Assembly: GCA_031180405.1 (NCBI GenBank)
Contig: JAPSLU010000012.1
Span: forward strand, 1-50,570
DNA: 50,570 nucleotides
Reading direction: 5' to 3'
DNA from: Bacillus sp. (in: firmicutes)
GTDB lineage: Bacteria; Bacillota; Bacilli; Bacillales; Bacillaceae
This document shows, piece after piece, positions 42,471-50,570 of the stretch. Below the pieces are notes generated by a model. That model saw nothing but the letters and a program-made list of their open reading frames with translations. It ran no database searches and had not been told where the DNA came from. The position numbers and the translations under genes were made by a program. Each line of letters begins with the position of its first letter. The stretch's first letter is position 1.

Positions 42471-42965
42471 ATGGATAATAACGATATTTTAATTCGGTTG
42501 AGATATGCGTTGGAAATAAAGAATAAAGAAATGGCAGAGATATTTAAACTTGGCGGTGTGGAGGTATCCGTACCAGAAGTGATACAGATACTTACAAAGT
42601 TTGATGAAGAAGAGGATAATGAAGATCAAATAAAATGTACACACAGTATGCTTGATTCATTTTTAAATGGACTTATTATTTTTAAAAGAGGAAAACAAGA
42701 GCCTAAACAAGGTCAGGCTAATACACCAGAATCTTCTATAAAGATTAGTGAACATGTTAATAATCTCCTTTTAAAGAAAGTCAAAATAGCAATGGCATTA
42801 ACGACAGAGGATATGCTGGATATATTTGATAACGCAGGATTAACAGTAACAAAAGGAGAACTAGGGGCCTTATTACGAAAAGCAGGTCATAAAAACTATA
42901 TGGAGTGCGGAGATAAATTTGCTAGAAACTTCTTAAAAGGATTAGCTATTAAATACAGAGGATAA
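42471..42965 (+). CDS. DUF1456 family protein (YehS-like)
   Basis: This 164-residue soluble protein has two copies of the DUF1456 module. The first is NNDILIRLRYALEIKNKEMAE ending LDSFLNGLIIFKRGK; the second is LLLKKVKIAMALTTEDMLD ending CGDKFARNFLKGLAIKYRG. E. coli YehS has the same plan. AGGAGG lies seven bases before the ATG. No enzymatic motif is visible and the function is unknown. It is followed after 29 bases by the metallopeptidase gene, perhaps on the same transcript. Confidence 0.88.
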   Translation: MDNNDILIRLRYALEIKNKEMAEIFKLGGVEVSVPEVIQILTKFDEEEDNEDQIKCTHSMLDSFLNGLIIFKRGKQEPKQGQANTPESSIKISEHVNNLLLKKVKIAMALTTEDMLDIFDNAGLTVTKGELGALLRKAGHKNYMECGDKFARNFLKGLAIKYRG

Positions 42966-42994
42966 CAGTAGCAAAGAATTCGACAGGTGATGAC

Positions 42995-43702
42995 ATGATA
43001 CACACCTACTTAGGTGAAACAATTCGTTTTGATATAAAGTATAAAAACCGAACCTCCATAGGGATTTCGATTGATAGCTATGGCAATATTGAAGTTTTGG
43101 CACCGAAAAAAACACCAAATGAAAGTGTGTTTAGGCTGTTAGAGGTGAATTGGGATCTTATTCATAAAAAAGTAAATGAAATGAAGGATAGGCTAAATGG
43201 ACCTCAAGAAAAGGTATATGAGGATAATGAGAGCTTTCTGTATTTAGGAAAGAGTTATCCCATAAAGATTATCCAAGATATAGATATAACGCAAGACCAT
43301 GCTTTGTTAAAAGGTGAAAAGTTGTATGTATATGTGAAGCAGCGTGAAGATGAGAGATATAAACAAGCATTAAAACGATTTTACTACCAGCAGTGTAAAT
43401 TACTAGTTGATAAAAGTATTTCTTCTTATCAGAGTAATTTCAAAACCAAACCACGTTCTATACGCATTTCAGATAGTAAAAATACATGGGGAACCTGTGA
43501 TGCAAAACTTCAATTAACATTTAATTGGAGACTGGCAATGGCACCACATGATGTCATTGACTATGTAGTTGTTCATGAGATGTGTCACATGGTCCATCTA
43601 AATCACGACCGTTCCTTCTGGCGTCTAGTTGGAAAAATAATGCCAGACTACAAGGAAAAAGAAAAATGGTTGACTTTATCAAATTGGAAAATGACTCTTT
43701 AG
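42995..43702 (+). CDS. YgjP-like zinc metallopeptidase (DUF45)
   Basis: This 235-residue protein has the zinc site HEMCH (194-198) and the downstream HDRSFW with His204, the pattern of the YgjP/DUF45 group related to SprT and M48 peptidases. SKNTWGTCDAKLQLTFNWRL (about 161-180) is the conserved block before it. It has no signal peptide, so it is likely cytosolic. The substrate is unknown; some members are associated with restriction systems, but no such partner is seen here. The ribosome binding site is ACAGGTG. Confidence 0.88.
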   Translation: MIHTYLGETIRFDIKYKNRTSIGISIDSYGNIEVLAPKKTPNESVFRLLEVNWDLIHKKVNEMKDRLNGPQEKVYEDNESFLYLGKSYPIKIIQDIDITQDHALLKGEKLYVYVKQREDERYKQALKRFYYQQCKLLVDKSISSYQSNFKTKPRSIRISDSKNTWGTCDAKLQLTFNWRLAMAPHDVIDYVVVHEMCHMVHLNHDRSFWRLVGKIMPDYKEKEKWLTLSNWKMTL

Positions 43703-43741
43703 GTGCAAATATGTAACAAACAAATACAGCTATAACAAATA

Positions 43742-43775
43742 GGGGAAGTGATTTAGGTTTGTCATTCACTCCCCC
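43742..43775. terminator. Shared terminator between converging genes
   Basis: GGGGAAGTGA pairs with TCACTCCCC (one mismatch) between the peptidase gene and dbpA. T runs are short on both sides. It is likely bidirectional. Confidence 0.5.
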
Positions 43776-43818
43776 CTTATTTAATTAGGGCAGCTATCTT
43801 TTCAACACTATTGGTAAA

Positions 43819-45264
43819 TTATTTAATTGCTTTGCTCACTTTCAGTTTCTTTCCTTTGATTGTTGCATTCTCCATAGCTTGTAAAACAAGTGAGCCTTTT
43901 CCATTAAGAATATCAACGTATGACATATTATCATGGATAGTAATAATTCCAATATCATCTGCTGTTACTCCTGGAATTTTCGCTATAGTTCCGACAAAAT
44001 CTACAGCTCGAATCTTCTTCTTTTTTCCGCCACTGAAATGAAGTTTAATAATATCTTGGTTAATTCGAGCAGTTTTATTGTTCTTCACGACCCTGCGTCC
44101 ACTTATTTTTTCTTCGAAGGCGGCTGTTCCTTTAGCAACTTCCTGATTTGTTGGAGCTTCCCTTACAGGTATTTCAAAGCCAATGTACTTTTCTATTGCT
44201 TTTATAAATTTCTCTTCATAGGGTGTCGCAAATGTAATGGCTTTTCCTGTATTACCGGCACGACCAGTTCTTCCTGTTCGGTGGACATAGCTCTCTTTTT
44301 CCATTGGAGTGTCATAATTGATGACAAGTGTAACATTATCAATATCAATGCCTCTTGCGGCAACATCGGTTGCGACTAGATAACGGAAATTACCCATTTT
44401 AAAACCATCCATCACAGCAAACCGATCCTCTTGCTCTAATCCTCCATGAATTTTTTCACAAGAATAATTGGATCTTTCCAATTCGGTATACACTGTATCT
44501 ACGTTTTCTTTAGTTCTACAGAAAATGATACAGCTCTCTGGGTTTTCAACGATTGTAACGCTTTTAAGAAGTGAAATCTTATCTCCCTCTTTAACTTCGA
44601 TTAATTGATGTTCAATACTATCTGTGGTTATCGCTGTTGCTGCAATTTCGATATTAATAGGGCTTTCCATATATTTATGACAGAGAGTTTCAACATCTTT
44701 AGGCAATGTAGCAGAAAATACCATCGTTACTCTGTCTAAAGGAAGCTCCTTTATTATCGTTTCTACATCGTCAATAAACCCCATATTAAGCATTTCATCA
44801 GCTTCATCAATTATAAGATACTTTACTTGGTCTAAAACAAGGGTCCCTCGTTCGATATGGTCCATGACACGTCCAGGTGTACCAACGACAACATGATTTT
44901 TTTGTTTTAATTCTTCTTTTTGTTTCGTAAAGGGTTCTTTTCCATAAACGGCCATAGCTTTAATCCGCTTTAACCTTCCGATATTCGTTATATCCTCTCG
45001 AACTTGAACAGCAAGCTCCCTTGTAGGTGTAAGGATTAATGCCTGTGGTTTTTTTTCTTCCCAGTTAATCATCTCGCAAATCGGTATACCAAAGGATGCA
45101 GTCTTGCCACTACCTGTTTGAGATTTAACTACAAGATCTTGATTTTCCAATGCTAATGGTATTACTTTGTTTTGAACATCTGTGGGGGTTTCGTATTTTA
45201 ACACAGAAAGTGCTTTTTTTATTTCCTTGCTTAAATGGTAATCCTCGAAACTTTTTTTACTCAT
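43819..45264 (-). CDS. dbpA: DEAD-box RNA helicase DbpA (YxiN)
   Basis: DbpA is an ATP-dependent RNA helicase acting on 23S rRNA hairpin 92 during assembly of the large subunit. The 481-residue protein has the helicase motifs [14 protein letters not shown] (Q), [11 protein letters not shown] (I), [11 protein letters not shown] (Ia), [11 protein letters not shown] (Ib), IIDEADEML (II), FSATLP (III), [10 protein letters not shown] (IV), [13 protein letters not shown] (V) and [10 protein letters not shown] (VI). The C-terminal RNA-binding domain from about residue 405 reads [20 protein letters not shown], the DbpA-specific feature. Start ATG with AAGAGGT upstream. It is a single gene. Confidence 0.95.
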   Translation of the reverse strand: MSKKSFEDYHLSKEIKKALSVLKYETPTDVQNKVIPLALENQDLVVKSQTGSGKTASFGIPICEMINWEEKKPQALILTPTRELAVQVREDITNIGRLKRIKAMAVYGKEPFTKQKEELKQKNHVVVGTPGRVMDHIERGTLVLDQVKYLIIDEADEMLNMGFIDDVETIIKELPLDRVTMVFSATLPKDVETLCHKYMESPINIEIAATAITTDSIEHQLIEVKEGDKISLLKSVTIVENPESCIIFCRTKENVDTVYTELERSNYSCEKIHGGLEQEDRFAVMDGFKMGNFRYLVATDVAARGIDIDNVTLVINYDTPMEKESYVHRTGRTGRAGNTGKAITFATPYEEKFIKAIEKYIGFEIPVREAPTNQEVAKGTAAFEEKISGRRVVKNNKTARINQDIIKLHFSGGKKKKIRAVDFVGTIAKIPGVTADDIGIITIHDNMSYVDILNGKGSLVLQAMENATIKGKKLKVSKAIK

Positions 45265-45437
45265 GAATTGACCTCTTTTTTTAGTATTATCCGACTTATG
45301 AATAGGATTCTCTTAAAAAAATCATCATATGCAAAATCTGAATATGGTTCATTATACTTGAAACGTCAAACAAATCATCTTTTATTTTAAATTTTATAGC
45401 GACAATTCCTATATTTTCACTTTTAGAATAATGGTAT

Positions 45438-45504
45438 ATGACATTTATCATACTCATGTACATGATACATGCTACTAACAAGTCCATAATTTTTCGTTTA
45501 TAAT
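45438..45504 (+). promoter_or_regulatory. Promoter of des with candidate DesR sites
   Basis: -10 TATAAT (45499-45504) is perfect, but 17 bases upstream the -35 reads TAACAA, which is weak. Just before it lies a cluster of inverted TCAT/ATGA units, including the 12-bp palindrome TCATGTACATGA (45454-45465) and ATGACATTTATCAT (45438-45451). Paired sites directly upstream of a poor -35 fit activation by DesR as known for des in B. subtilis. Identity of the sites is inferred, not matched to a database. Confidence 0.55.
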
Positions 45505-45545
45505 TCATATAAGCACACATAACAAGGAAGGAAATTTCAAATAAA

Positions 45546-46577
45546 ATGAACTTACAAAATACGAAAACTTTAAGAAAACAAGTTGCTCCATTTGAAAAAA
45601 CAACAACAATGAAAAGTACATGGCAGATCATCAATACAGTCGTTCCATTTATTACACTATGGTATCTTGCCTATATATGTCTGTCCGTTTCTTATTGGTT
45701 AGCATTAGTGCCAATAGTGTTAGCTGCCGGATTTTTGGTAAGAGTTTTTATTATTTTTCATGATTGCACACATCATTCCTTTTTTAAAAGCCGTCGCGTC
45801 AATCGAATAGTTGGAACAGCTATGGGTGTTTTAACTTTATTCCCTTTTGATCAATGGGGGCATGAGCATTCTATTCATCACGCTACAAGTGGTAATCTAG
45901 ATAAGCGTGGTACAGGAGATATTTGGACACTTACAGTGGATGAGTATTTGGCAGCACCGCTTAAACTTCGTTTAGCATATCGTTTTTATCGTAATCCTTT
46001 CGTTATGTTTGGATTGGGACCAATCTATGTTTTCCTTCTAAAAAATAGGTTTAATCGCAAAGGGGCCAGAAAGAAGGAACGCTTGAATACTTATTTGACG
46101 AACGTTCTATTCGTTGCATTAATTGGATTGCTCTGCTTGACAGTTGGATGGCAGTCGGTGCTTTTAGTACAAGGATCTATTTTCTTATTATCAGGGTCAC
46201 TAGGTATCTGGCTGTTTTACGTTCAGCACACTTTTGAAGATTCTTATTTTGAGGAAGATAAAGAATGGGAATATGTAAAGGCCGCTGTGGAGGGAAGCTC
46301 CTTCTATAAGCTTCCAAAATTTATCCAATTCTTGACAGGGAATATTGGTTATCACCATGTTCATCATTTAAGCCCAAGAGTACCAAACTATAAATTAGAA
46401 GAAGCACATAATAATACACCGCCCTTACAAAACGTACCAACAATTACACTTGCTACAAGTTTAAAGTCGCTCCGTTTCCGTTTATGGGATGAAAAAACCA
46501 GGAATTTTGTGAGCTTTAAAGATGTCAAAGCGTTAGCTAAAAAAAGAGTTTCTGTTCAAGTTAAACCTGAACTGTAA
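45546..46577 (+). CDS. des: Membrane phospholipid desaturase (Des)
   Basis: Des puts a cis double bond, position delta-5 in B. subtilis, into acyl chains of membrane lipids, mainly after cold shock. The 343-residue protein has the three histidine boxes of the diiron desaturases: FHDCTHHSF (residues 71-79), HEHSIHHATS (about 105) and GYHHVHHLSP (about 276). It has hydrophobic helices between them. NLDKRGTGDIWTLTV and FYVQHTFEDSYFE are typical of Bacillus Des. GGAAGG lies rather far (14 bases) from the ATG. The gene looks intact even though its regulator downstream is damaged. Confidence 0.93.
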   Translation: MNLQNTKTLRKQVAPFEKTTTMKSTWQIINTVVPFITLWYLAYICLSVSYWLALVPIVLAAGFLVRVFIIFHDCTHHSFFKSRRVNRIVGTAMGVLTLFPFDQWGHEHSIHHATSGNLDKRGTGDIWTLTVDEYLAAPLKLRLAYRFYRNPFVMFGLGPIYVFLLKNRFNRKGARKKERLNTYLTNVLFVALIGLLCLTVGWQSVLLVQGSIFLLSGSLGIWLFYVQHTFEDSYFEEDKEWEYVKAAVEGSSFYKLPKFIQFLTGNIGYHHVHHLSPRVPNYKLEEAHNNTPPLQNVPTITLATSLKSLRFRLWDEKTRNFVSFKDVKALAKKRVSVQVKPEL

Positions 46578-46592
46578 CTTTACTAATAAAGA

Positions 46593-46615
46593 GCTCCCCA
46601 ATATTTATGGGGAGT
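46593..46615 (+). repeat. First copy of a duplicated hairpin (des terminator)
   Basis: CTCCCCA and TGGGGAG form a 7-bp stem with a 7-base loop. The 23-base unit recurs at 46773-46795 with one mismatch. This copy lies 16 bases after des but lacks a T run, whereas the second copy has one. It looks like half of a terminator duplicated around an inserted repeat. Confidence 0.6.
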
Positions 46616-46648
46616 CAGTGTGTAGACAAAGTGAAATTACTAACCCTT

Positions 46649-46772
46649 CAGACTGATTGCTGACGCTTGCCTTTCGAGGCACGAAGCCTTGAGAGGAGCG
46701 GAGTTACCGGGTTGGTAATGTGCACCGCAGCAAGGTGAGTAACGAAGAAAGCGAGCGTTTGTCAACAGTCTG
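46649..46772. repeat. 124-bp structured repeat between des and desR remnant
   Basis: The ends CAGACTG (46649-46655) and CAGTCTG (46766-46772) are inverted repeats that extend imperfectly to about 28 bp (TGACGCTTGC versus GCGAGCGTTTGTCA). An inner pair ATTACTAACCC and GGGTTGGTAAT adds further folding. The GCACGAAGCCTTGAGAGGAG wording is a repeat seen in Bacillus genomes as far as I recall. It occupies the place where desK would be expected. Confidence 0.6.
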
Positions 46773-46800
46773 GCTCCCCATTATTTATGGGGAGTTTCTG
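46773..46800 (+). terminator. Second copy of the duplicated hairpin, with T run
   Basis: The same CTCCCCA/TGGGGAG stem (46774-46780 with 46788-46794) is here followed by TTTCTGTTT, so it can work as a terminator. It stands 34 bases before the desR remnant. Confidence 0.6.
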
Positions 46801-46833
46801 TTTAATAGTAGCTTCCAGAAGGAGAGAACTTAA

Positions 46834-47376
46834 ATGATTCGAATTGTCATTGCTGAGGATCAGGAGATGCTGTTAGGTGTAATAGGTTCCCTTCTTAATT
46901 TGGAAGAGGATATGGAAGTGGTTGGTCGGGCTAGGAATGGAGAAGAGGCCGTTACTCTTGTGTACCGATTGCAGCCTGATGTTTGTATCATGGATATAGA
47001 GATGCCTAAAATGAGCGGACTAGAAGCAGCTGATGCTTTAATGCCAGCGGGATGCAAGGTGATCATTTTAACGACATTTGCTAGGAATGGTTATATAGAA
47101 CGTGCACTAAAAGCAGGTGTCAGTGGTTATTTATTAAAGGATAATCCAAGCACGGAGTTAGTCTGCTCGATCCGTAGCATTATGGATGGAAAACAAATTT
47201 ACTCCCCCGAACTAATGGATGTTTCCAGAGATAGCAGACTTGGAACAGAAGTGTTAGAACTGTTTGACGATGGTCAGCCTATAAATAAAACCTCTAATGG
47301 ACCAAGAAATAAAAAGGGAACTGTGAGGAATTATTTTTCAGCAATTATTGATAAAATAAAGGTACAGACTGGTTAG
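46834..47376 (+). pseudogene. desR: Decayed response regulator DesR
   Basis: The receiver domain is intact: acidic EDQ (8-10), phosphorylation site Asp54 in DVCIMDIEMPKMSG, IILTTFARNGY and LLKDNPS with the conserved Lys. It closely resembles B. subtilis DesR. The LuxR-type helix-turn-helix is eroded. Where a consensus like NKEIANEL-IKKGTVRNY is expected, the sequence reads NKTSNGPRNKKGTVRNY, with helix-breaking Gly and Pro. The protein then stops at residue 180, about 19 short. No desK precedes it. AAGGAGAG lies seven bases before ATG. DNA binding is very unlikely; the receiver might still be made. Confidence 0.72.
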
Positions 47377-47469
47377 ATATATACTTTTGGTTCAGCATAT
47401 TATAACGACCTGCAAAATAAAATGATCCCACAATTTGTGGTGTTCGTGGCAAAGATAGATTAGATAGTG

Positions 47470-47511
47470 AAAAGGACCTTCTTTTGGTATTAAGAGAGGG
47501 TCCTTTTTCCT
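47470..47511 (+). terminator. Terminator before katE
   Basis: AAAAGGACC (47470-47478) pairs with GGTCCTTTT (47499-47507), with extra pairing inside, and is followed by TCCTTTT. The rest of 47377-47753 shows no clear sigma-A or sigma-B promoter. A hairpin AGCCTTTC/GAAAGGGGGCT lies just before the katE ribosome binding site, and TTATGATAATCGTTAATAA near 47584 is a loose Fur/PerR-like palindrome. Confidence 0.65.
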
Positions 47512-47753
47512 TTTATCCTAGTTTTGTGGAATGTTGGCGAAATTTGTCTAATCGAAAATAAACAGTAGGAAAACGTAAATAAGTTATGATAATCGTTAAT
47601 AAGTTCCTAGATAAGAAAATATCAAATCCAAAATAGTAAATAACGCTAAGTTCTTAGCAAAGAGAGAGTTTCAATATCTGTTGATTCACACAATCAAACC
47701 GAATAACCCCTCTTAGCCTTTCATAATATGTAACGAAAGGGGGCTTTAGGACA

Positions 47754-49805
47754 TTGAATGGTGATCATCGTAATGGTAATGGAAACAAAAAAGATGAACA
47801 ATTAGATCAGTATAGGGTTGATGATAAAGGAAAAAAACTAACAACAAATCAAGGGCTGAAGATATCCGAGGATGAGTTTTCCTTAAAAGCCGGTGCACGT
47901 GGACCTACTTTAATGGAGGATTTTCATTTTCGTGAAAAAATGACACATTTTGATCATGAACGAATTCCAGAACGGGTCGTTCATGCGCGTGGTTTTGCTG
48001 CCCACGGCGAGTTCCAAGTATATGAATCGATGAAAAAATATACAAAGGCAAAGTTTTTACAAAATCCAACTGTAAAAACACCTGTGTTTGTAAGATTTTC
48101 TACTGTTGTTGGTTCACGTGGTTCTGCAGAGACGGTTCGTGACGTACGGGGGTTTGCAACAAAGTTCTATACGGAAGAAGGAAACTATGATTTAGTTGGG
48201 AATAATATGCCGGTTTTTTTCATTCAAGATGCAATCAAATTTCCTGATTTGGTACATGCAATTAAACCTGAGCCACATAATGAAATTCCACAGGCATCAT
48301 CCGCTCATGATACGTTCTGGGATTTTGTAGCGAATAACCAGGAATCAGCTCATATGGTAATGTGGCTAATGTCGGATAGGGCAATACCAAAGAGTTTTCG
48401 GATGATGGAAGGATTTGGTGTACATACCTTCCGTTTTGTAAATGAGGATGGAAAGGCGTATTTTGTAAAATTTCATTGGAAGCCTAAACTAGGAGTGCAC
48501 TCGCTTGTTTGGGATGAGGCTCAAAAAATAGCTGGAGAGGATCCTGATTTTCATCGTCGTGATTTATGGGAGAATATAGAGCTAGGCAATTTTCCTGAGT
48601 TCGAATTAGGTGTCCAGATTATTGATGAAAAAGATGAGTTTAAGTTTGATTTTGATATTTTAGATTCGACTAAAATTTGGCCTGAGGAAGTTGTTCCGGT
48701 AAAAATGATTGGGAAAATGACTTTGAATCGAAACGTTGACAATGTATTTGCCGAAACAGAGCAAGTAGCCTTTCATCCTGGCCATATTGTACCTGGAATC
48801 GACTTTACAAATGATCCTTTACTACAAGGCCGGTTATTTTCTTATACAGATACACAACTAATTCGCTTAGGGGGACCTAATTTTCACGAAATACCAATTA
48901 ATAGGCCGGTTTGTCCTTTCCATAATAATCAGCGAGATGGTTACCATCGCCAAACAATTAACGTGGGAAAGGTAAGCTATCATAGGAATTCATTAGCAGG
49001 GAATACTCCTGCACCGGCTAGTCCTGCAGAAGGCGGATTTGTCCATTATCAAGAAAAAGTGGAAGGACGTAAAGTTCGTGCAAGAAGTGAAAGCTTTAAG
49101 GACCACTTCTCTCAGGCCGCTCTTTTCTGGAATAGTATGAGTAAGCCCGAAAAGGAACATATTGTTGAAGCGTTCAGGTTTGAGCTTGGGAAAGTGACGA
49201 GTCTCTCTGTTAGACAGCAAGTCATCGAAATGTTTGCAAACGTTAGCCTTGAACTATCAAGAGCCATTGCTGAATATATTGGAATATTACCGCCAAAGGA
49301 TGGGGGATCACCTACCACAAAAATATCTTCTGCATTAAGTCAACTCAATACCAAGAAAAAGCCTAACACCTTAAAGATAGCCGTTATCCTAACAAGTGGT
49401 TTTGATGGGCCTGATGTAAAATATGTGTTAGACAGCTTGAAATCTCATGGAATACAGGTTCAAATCATTAGTGAACAGCTTGGGTTTGTAAAAGGTACTG
49501 GTGGAGTAGAATTAGAGGTGGATCATACTTTCTTAACAACTAAGTCAGTTCTTTTCGAAGCAGTTTATATGGTAAGAGGGAGTCGCAAAAGCAAAAAGTT
49601 CAATGTAGATGCGGCAAACTTTATCTATGAAGCATTTACTCACTATAAGGCGATTGGAGCAACCCATGAAGGAAAGCAATGGCTGGAAGTGAATAACATT
49701 GGTGATGCTGTAGGTGTTGAGATGGCAGATGATATGGAATGGTTTGTAAAGGAGTTCATAAAAGCAATTTCGGCTCATCGACATTGGGAACGTCAAATAG
49801 TTTAA
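47754..49805 (+). CDS. katE: Large-subunit catalase (KatE)
   Basis: KatE splits hydrogen peroxide to water and oxygen with heme. At 683 residues it is a clade 2 catalase. The catalase core runs to about residue 500: catalytic His in ERVVHARGFAAHG, Asn in YDLVGNNMPVFFIQD, and heme-ligand Tyr in GRLFSYTDTQLIRLG. A C-terminal flavodoxin/GATase1-like domain follows (KIAVILTSGFDGPDVKYVLD). It closely follows B. subtilis KatE, a sigma-B general stress enzyme. The start is TTG with AAGGGGG ten bases upstream. It is a single gene with its own terminator. Confidence 0.95.
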   Translation: MNGDHRNGNGNKKDEQLDQYRVDDKGKKLTTNQGLKISEDEFSLKAGARGPTLMEDFHFREKMTHFDHERIPERVVHARGFAAHGEFQVYESMKKYTKAKFLQNPTVKTPVFVRFSTVVGSRGSAETVRDVRGFATKFYTEEGNYDLVGNNMPVFFIQDAIKFPDLVHAIKPEPHNEIPQASSAHDTFWDFVANNQESAHMVMWLMSDRAIPKSFRMMEGFGVHTFRFVNEDGKAYFVKFHWKPKLGVHSLVWDEAQKIAGEDPDFHRRDLWENIELGNFPEFELGVQIIDEKDEFKFDFDILDSTKIWPEEVVPVKMIGKMTLNRNVDNVFAETEQVAFHPGHIVPGIDFTNDPLLQGRLFSYTDTQLIRLGGPNFHEIPINRPVCPFHNNQRDGYHRQTINVGKVSYHRNSLAGNTPAPASPAEGGFVHYQEKVEGRKVRARSESFKDHFSQAALFWNSMSKPEKEHIVEAFRFELGKVTSLSVRQQVIEMFANVSLELSRAIAEYIGILPPKDGGSPTTKISSALSQLNTKKKPNTLKIAVILTSGFDGPDVKYVLDSLKSHGIQVQIISEQLGFVKGTGGVELEVDHTFLTTKSVLFEAVYMVRGSRKSKKFNVDAANFIYEAFTHYKAIGATHEGKQWLEVNNIGDAVGVEMADDMEWFVKEFIKAISAHRHWERQIV

Positions 49806-49810
49806 GAGCG

Positions 49811-49840
49811 AAACACCCCCTTATGTAAGGGGGTGTTTTC
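49811..49840 (+). terminator. Terminator of katE
   Basis: A near-perfect palindrome AAACACCCCCTTA/TAAGGGGGTGTTT centred at 49824, with T run in the 3' arm. Beyond it, 49841-50228 is very AT-rich with small palindromes (for example around 49928-49953) but no gene or convincing promoter. Confidence 0.9.
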
Positions 49841-50228
49841 ATTTGGTCGCAGATTAACAAAAGTGTTTTCTATATTTTTCGAAATTCATAAAATAGGTTA
49901 GTTAACTTTTTTAATATAACTTTTAGAAGATGGTTAGTTATATAACTATCTTGTTGGTAGAGGCGGAGAAAGATGTTATTAAACGATAAGAAAAATTTAT
50001 ATTAATTCATCCTTGTTTCATAAGTTGAAATATTAATATTTCGAAATAAATTAAAGTAATATTTCAAATACTTTAATAGAAATATATTATCATTAATATA
50101 ATAATTTTTGAAGATTCACTAGACGAAATTTCATAATATAAAGTATGATTATAACAAAATATGTAAGAGTATATAAATAGTTGTCTGAATAATTAAAAAT
50201 TAATATTGCTAATCACATCGGAGGTCAT

Positions 50229-50570
50229 ATGAAGTTTAAAACAAAGCTCTATATGAGCATAGGATCACTATTGCTGCTCATTTCATTTATTGTTGTGATA
50301 CTAATGGGCATGCTTGAAAATTCAACAGTTAATATGAATGTAGTTGTAAATGATTTAAATAATAGAATTAATTTGGCTACAAATATAAAGTACGAGACTG
50401 CAAATATTGGTAGACATTTAAGGGAACTTACTGCCATTAATCAGTCATCCACAAGCAATAGAGAGGTACTTAATGCTTGGGAGGAGTCGCAGATGAACTT
50501 AAAGCAGTCGTTGGAGGGACTTGAAGATATTGATTCTCAAGAGAAGTCCAAAGAATTAATTGTAAAGTAT
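50229..50570 (+). CDS. Membrane sensor or chemoreceptor, N-terminal part (partial)
   Basis: An open frame of 114 codons runs off the end of the window. CGGAGGT lies close to ATG 50229. It starts MKFKTKLYMSIGSLLLLISF, a short basic stretch and a membrane helix (about 9-29). A helical outer domain follows with ENSTVNMNVVVNDLNNRIN and GRHLRELTAINQSS, resembling the four-helix-bundle input domain of methyl-accepting chemotaxis proteins. The signalling part lies outside, so a histidine kinase or cyclic-di-GMP enzyme cannot be excluded. Confidence 0.65.
   Translation, partial: MKFKTKLYMSIGSLLLLISFIVVILMGMLENSTVNMNVVVNDLNNRINLATNIKYETANIGRHLRELTAINQSSTSNREVLNAWEESQMNLKQSLEGLEDIDSQEKSKELIVKY

Noticed and set aside
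43811-44379. Plus-strand frames within dbpA
   Set aside because: They are shadows of the minus-strand helicase gene, whose motifs are complete.
45296-45634. Minus-strand 112-codon frame across the des promoter
   Set aside because: It is antisense to the des promoter and start, has no ribosome binding site, and its composition reflects AT-rich sequence.
49841-50228. Search for a riboswitch or sigma-D promoter before the chemoreceptor-like gene
   Set aside because: No cyclic-di-GMP aptamer core or TAAA-N15-GCCGATAT match could be seen in this AT-rich stretch.

Overview
The window comes from a low-GC Firmicute of the family Bacillaceae. The gene order follows the Bacillus subtilis segment yebG-purEKBCSQLFMNHD-yerABC-pcrB-pcrA-ligA-yerH-yerI-opuE/putP-gatCAB-dagK-rlmCD. 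Ribosome binding sites are strong AGGAGG-type sites, and the protein families are Bacillus ones (NETI protein, CamS, YerC, Des, KatE, YxiN/DbpA).

Layout. 1-53 is the 3' end of a 5S rRNA with its terminator, so a ribosomal RNA operon ends here. 498-698 encodes a NETI-motif protein. 698-969 is a compact control region with two PurBoxes, a sigma-A promoter, a guanine-type purine riboswitch and a 24-bp intrinsic terminator. It drives the complete twelve-gene de novo IMP pathway, purEKBCSQLFMNHD (1075-14179). A small transposable element with 8-bp target duplications sits inside that operon, between purH and purD. 14160-17993 holds two small membrane-protein genes on the minus strand and the purine-linked yerA-yerB-yerC group. 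18691-24980 is the DNA replication and repair cluster pcrB-pcrA-ligA plus the lipoprotein camS. 25051-30896 holds a minus-strand membrane protein, a proline symporter preceded by a translationally coupled 36-residue membrane peptide, and gatCAB. 31280-33664 is dagK and rlmCD.

From 34107 the content is more accessory. It comprises a five-gene nickel/metal ABC importer (nikABCDE) under a promoter that carries a Fur-like palindrome, a second copy of the same transposable element, a MATE exporter, a DegV/FakB protein with a folded leader, a DUF1456 protein, a YgjP-type metallopeptidase, a DbpA RNA helicase on the minus strand, the lipid desaturase gene des, a decayed desR, a large KatE catalase, and the start of a chemoreceptor-like protein that runs off the edge.

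How the parts work together. The pur genes make IMP from PRPP. yerA may act on adenine, and GatCAB makes Gln-tRNA by transamidation. pcrA and ligA serve replication and repair. des would adjust membrane fluidity, but its usual two-component regulator is broken here: desK is absent and the DNA-binding part of desR is eroded. The most noteworthy items are the paired MITE copies with perfect but different target duplications, the unannotated peptide coupled to putP, the ruined des regulatory module behind a promoter that still looks activator dependent, and the palindromic operator of the nik operon. I saw no CRISPR array, prophage or tRNA gene. All family names come from reading the translations; no database search was run.
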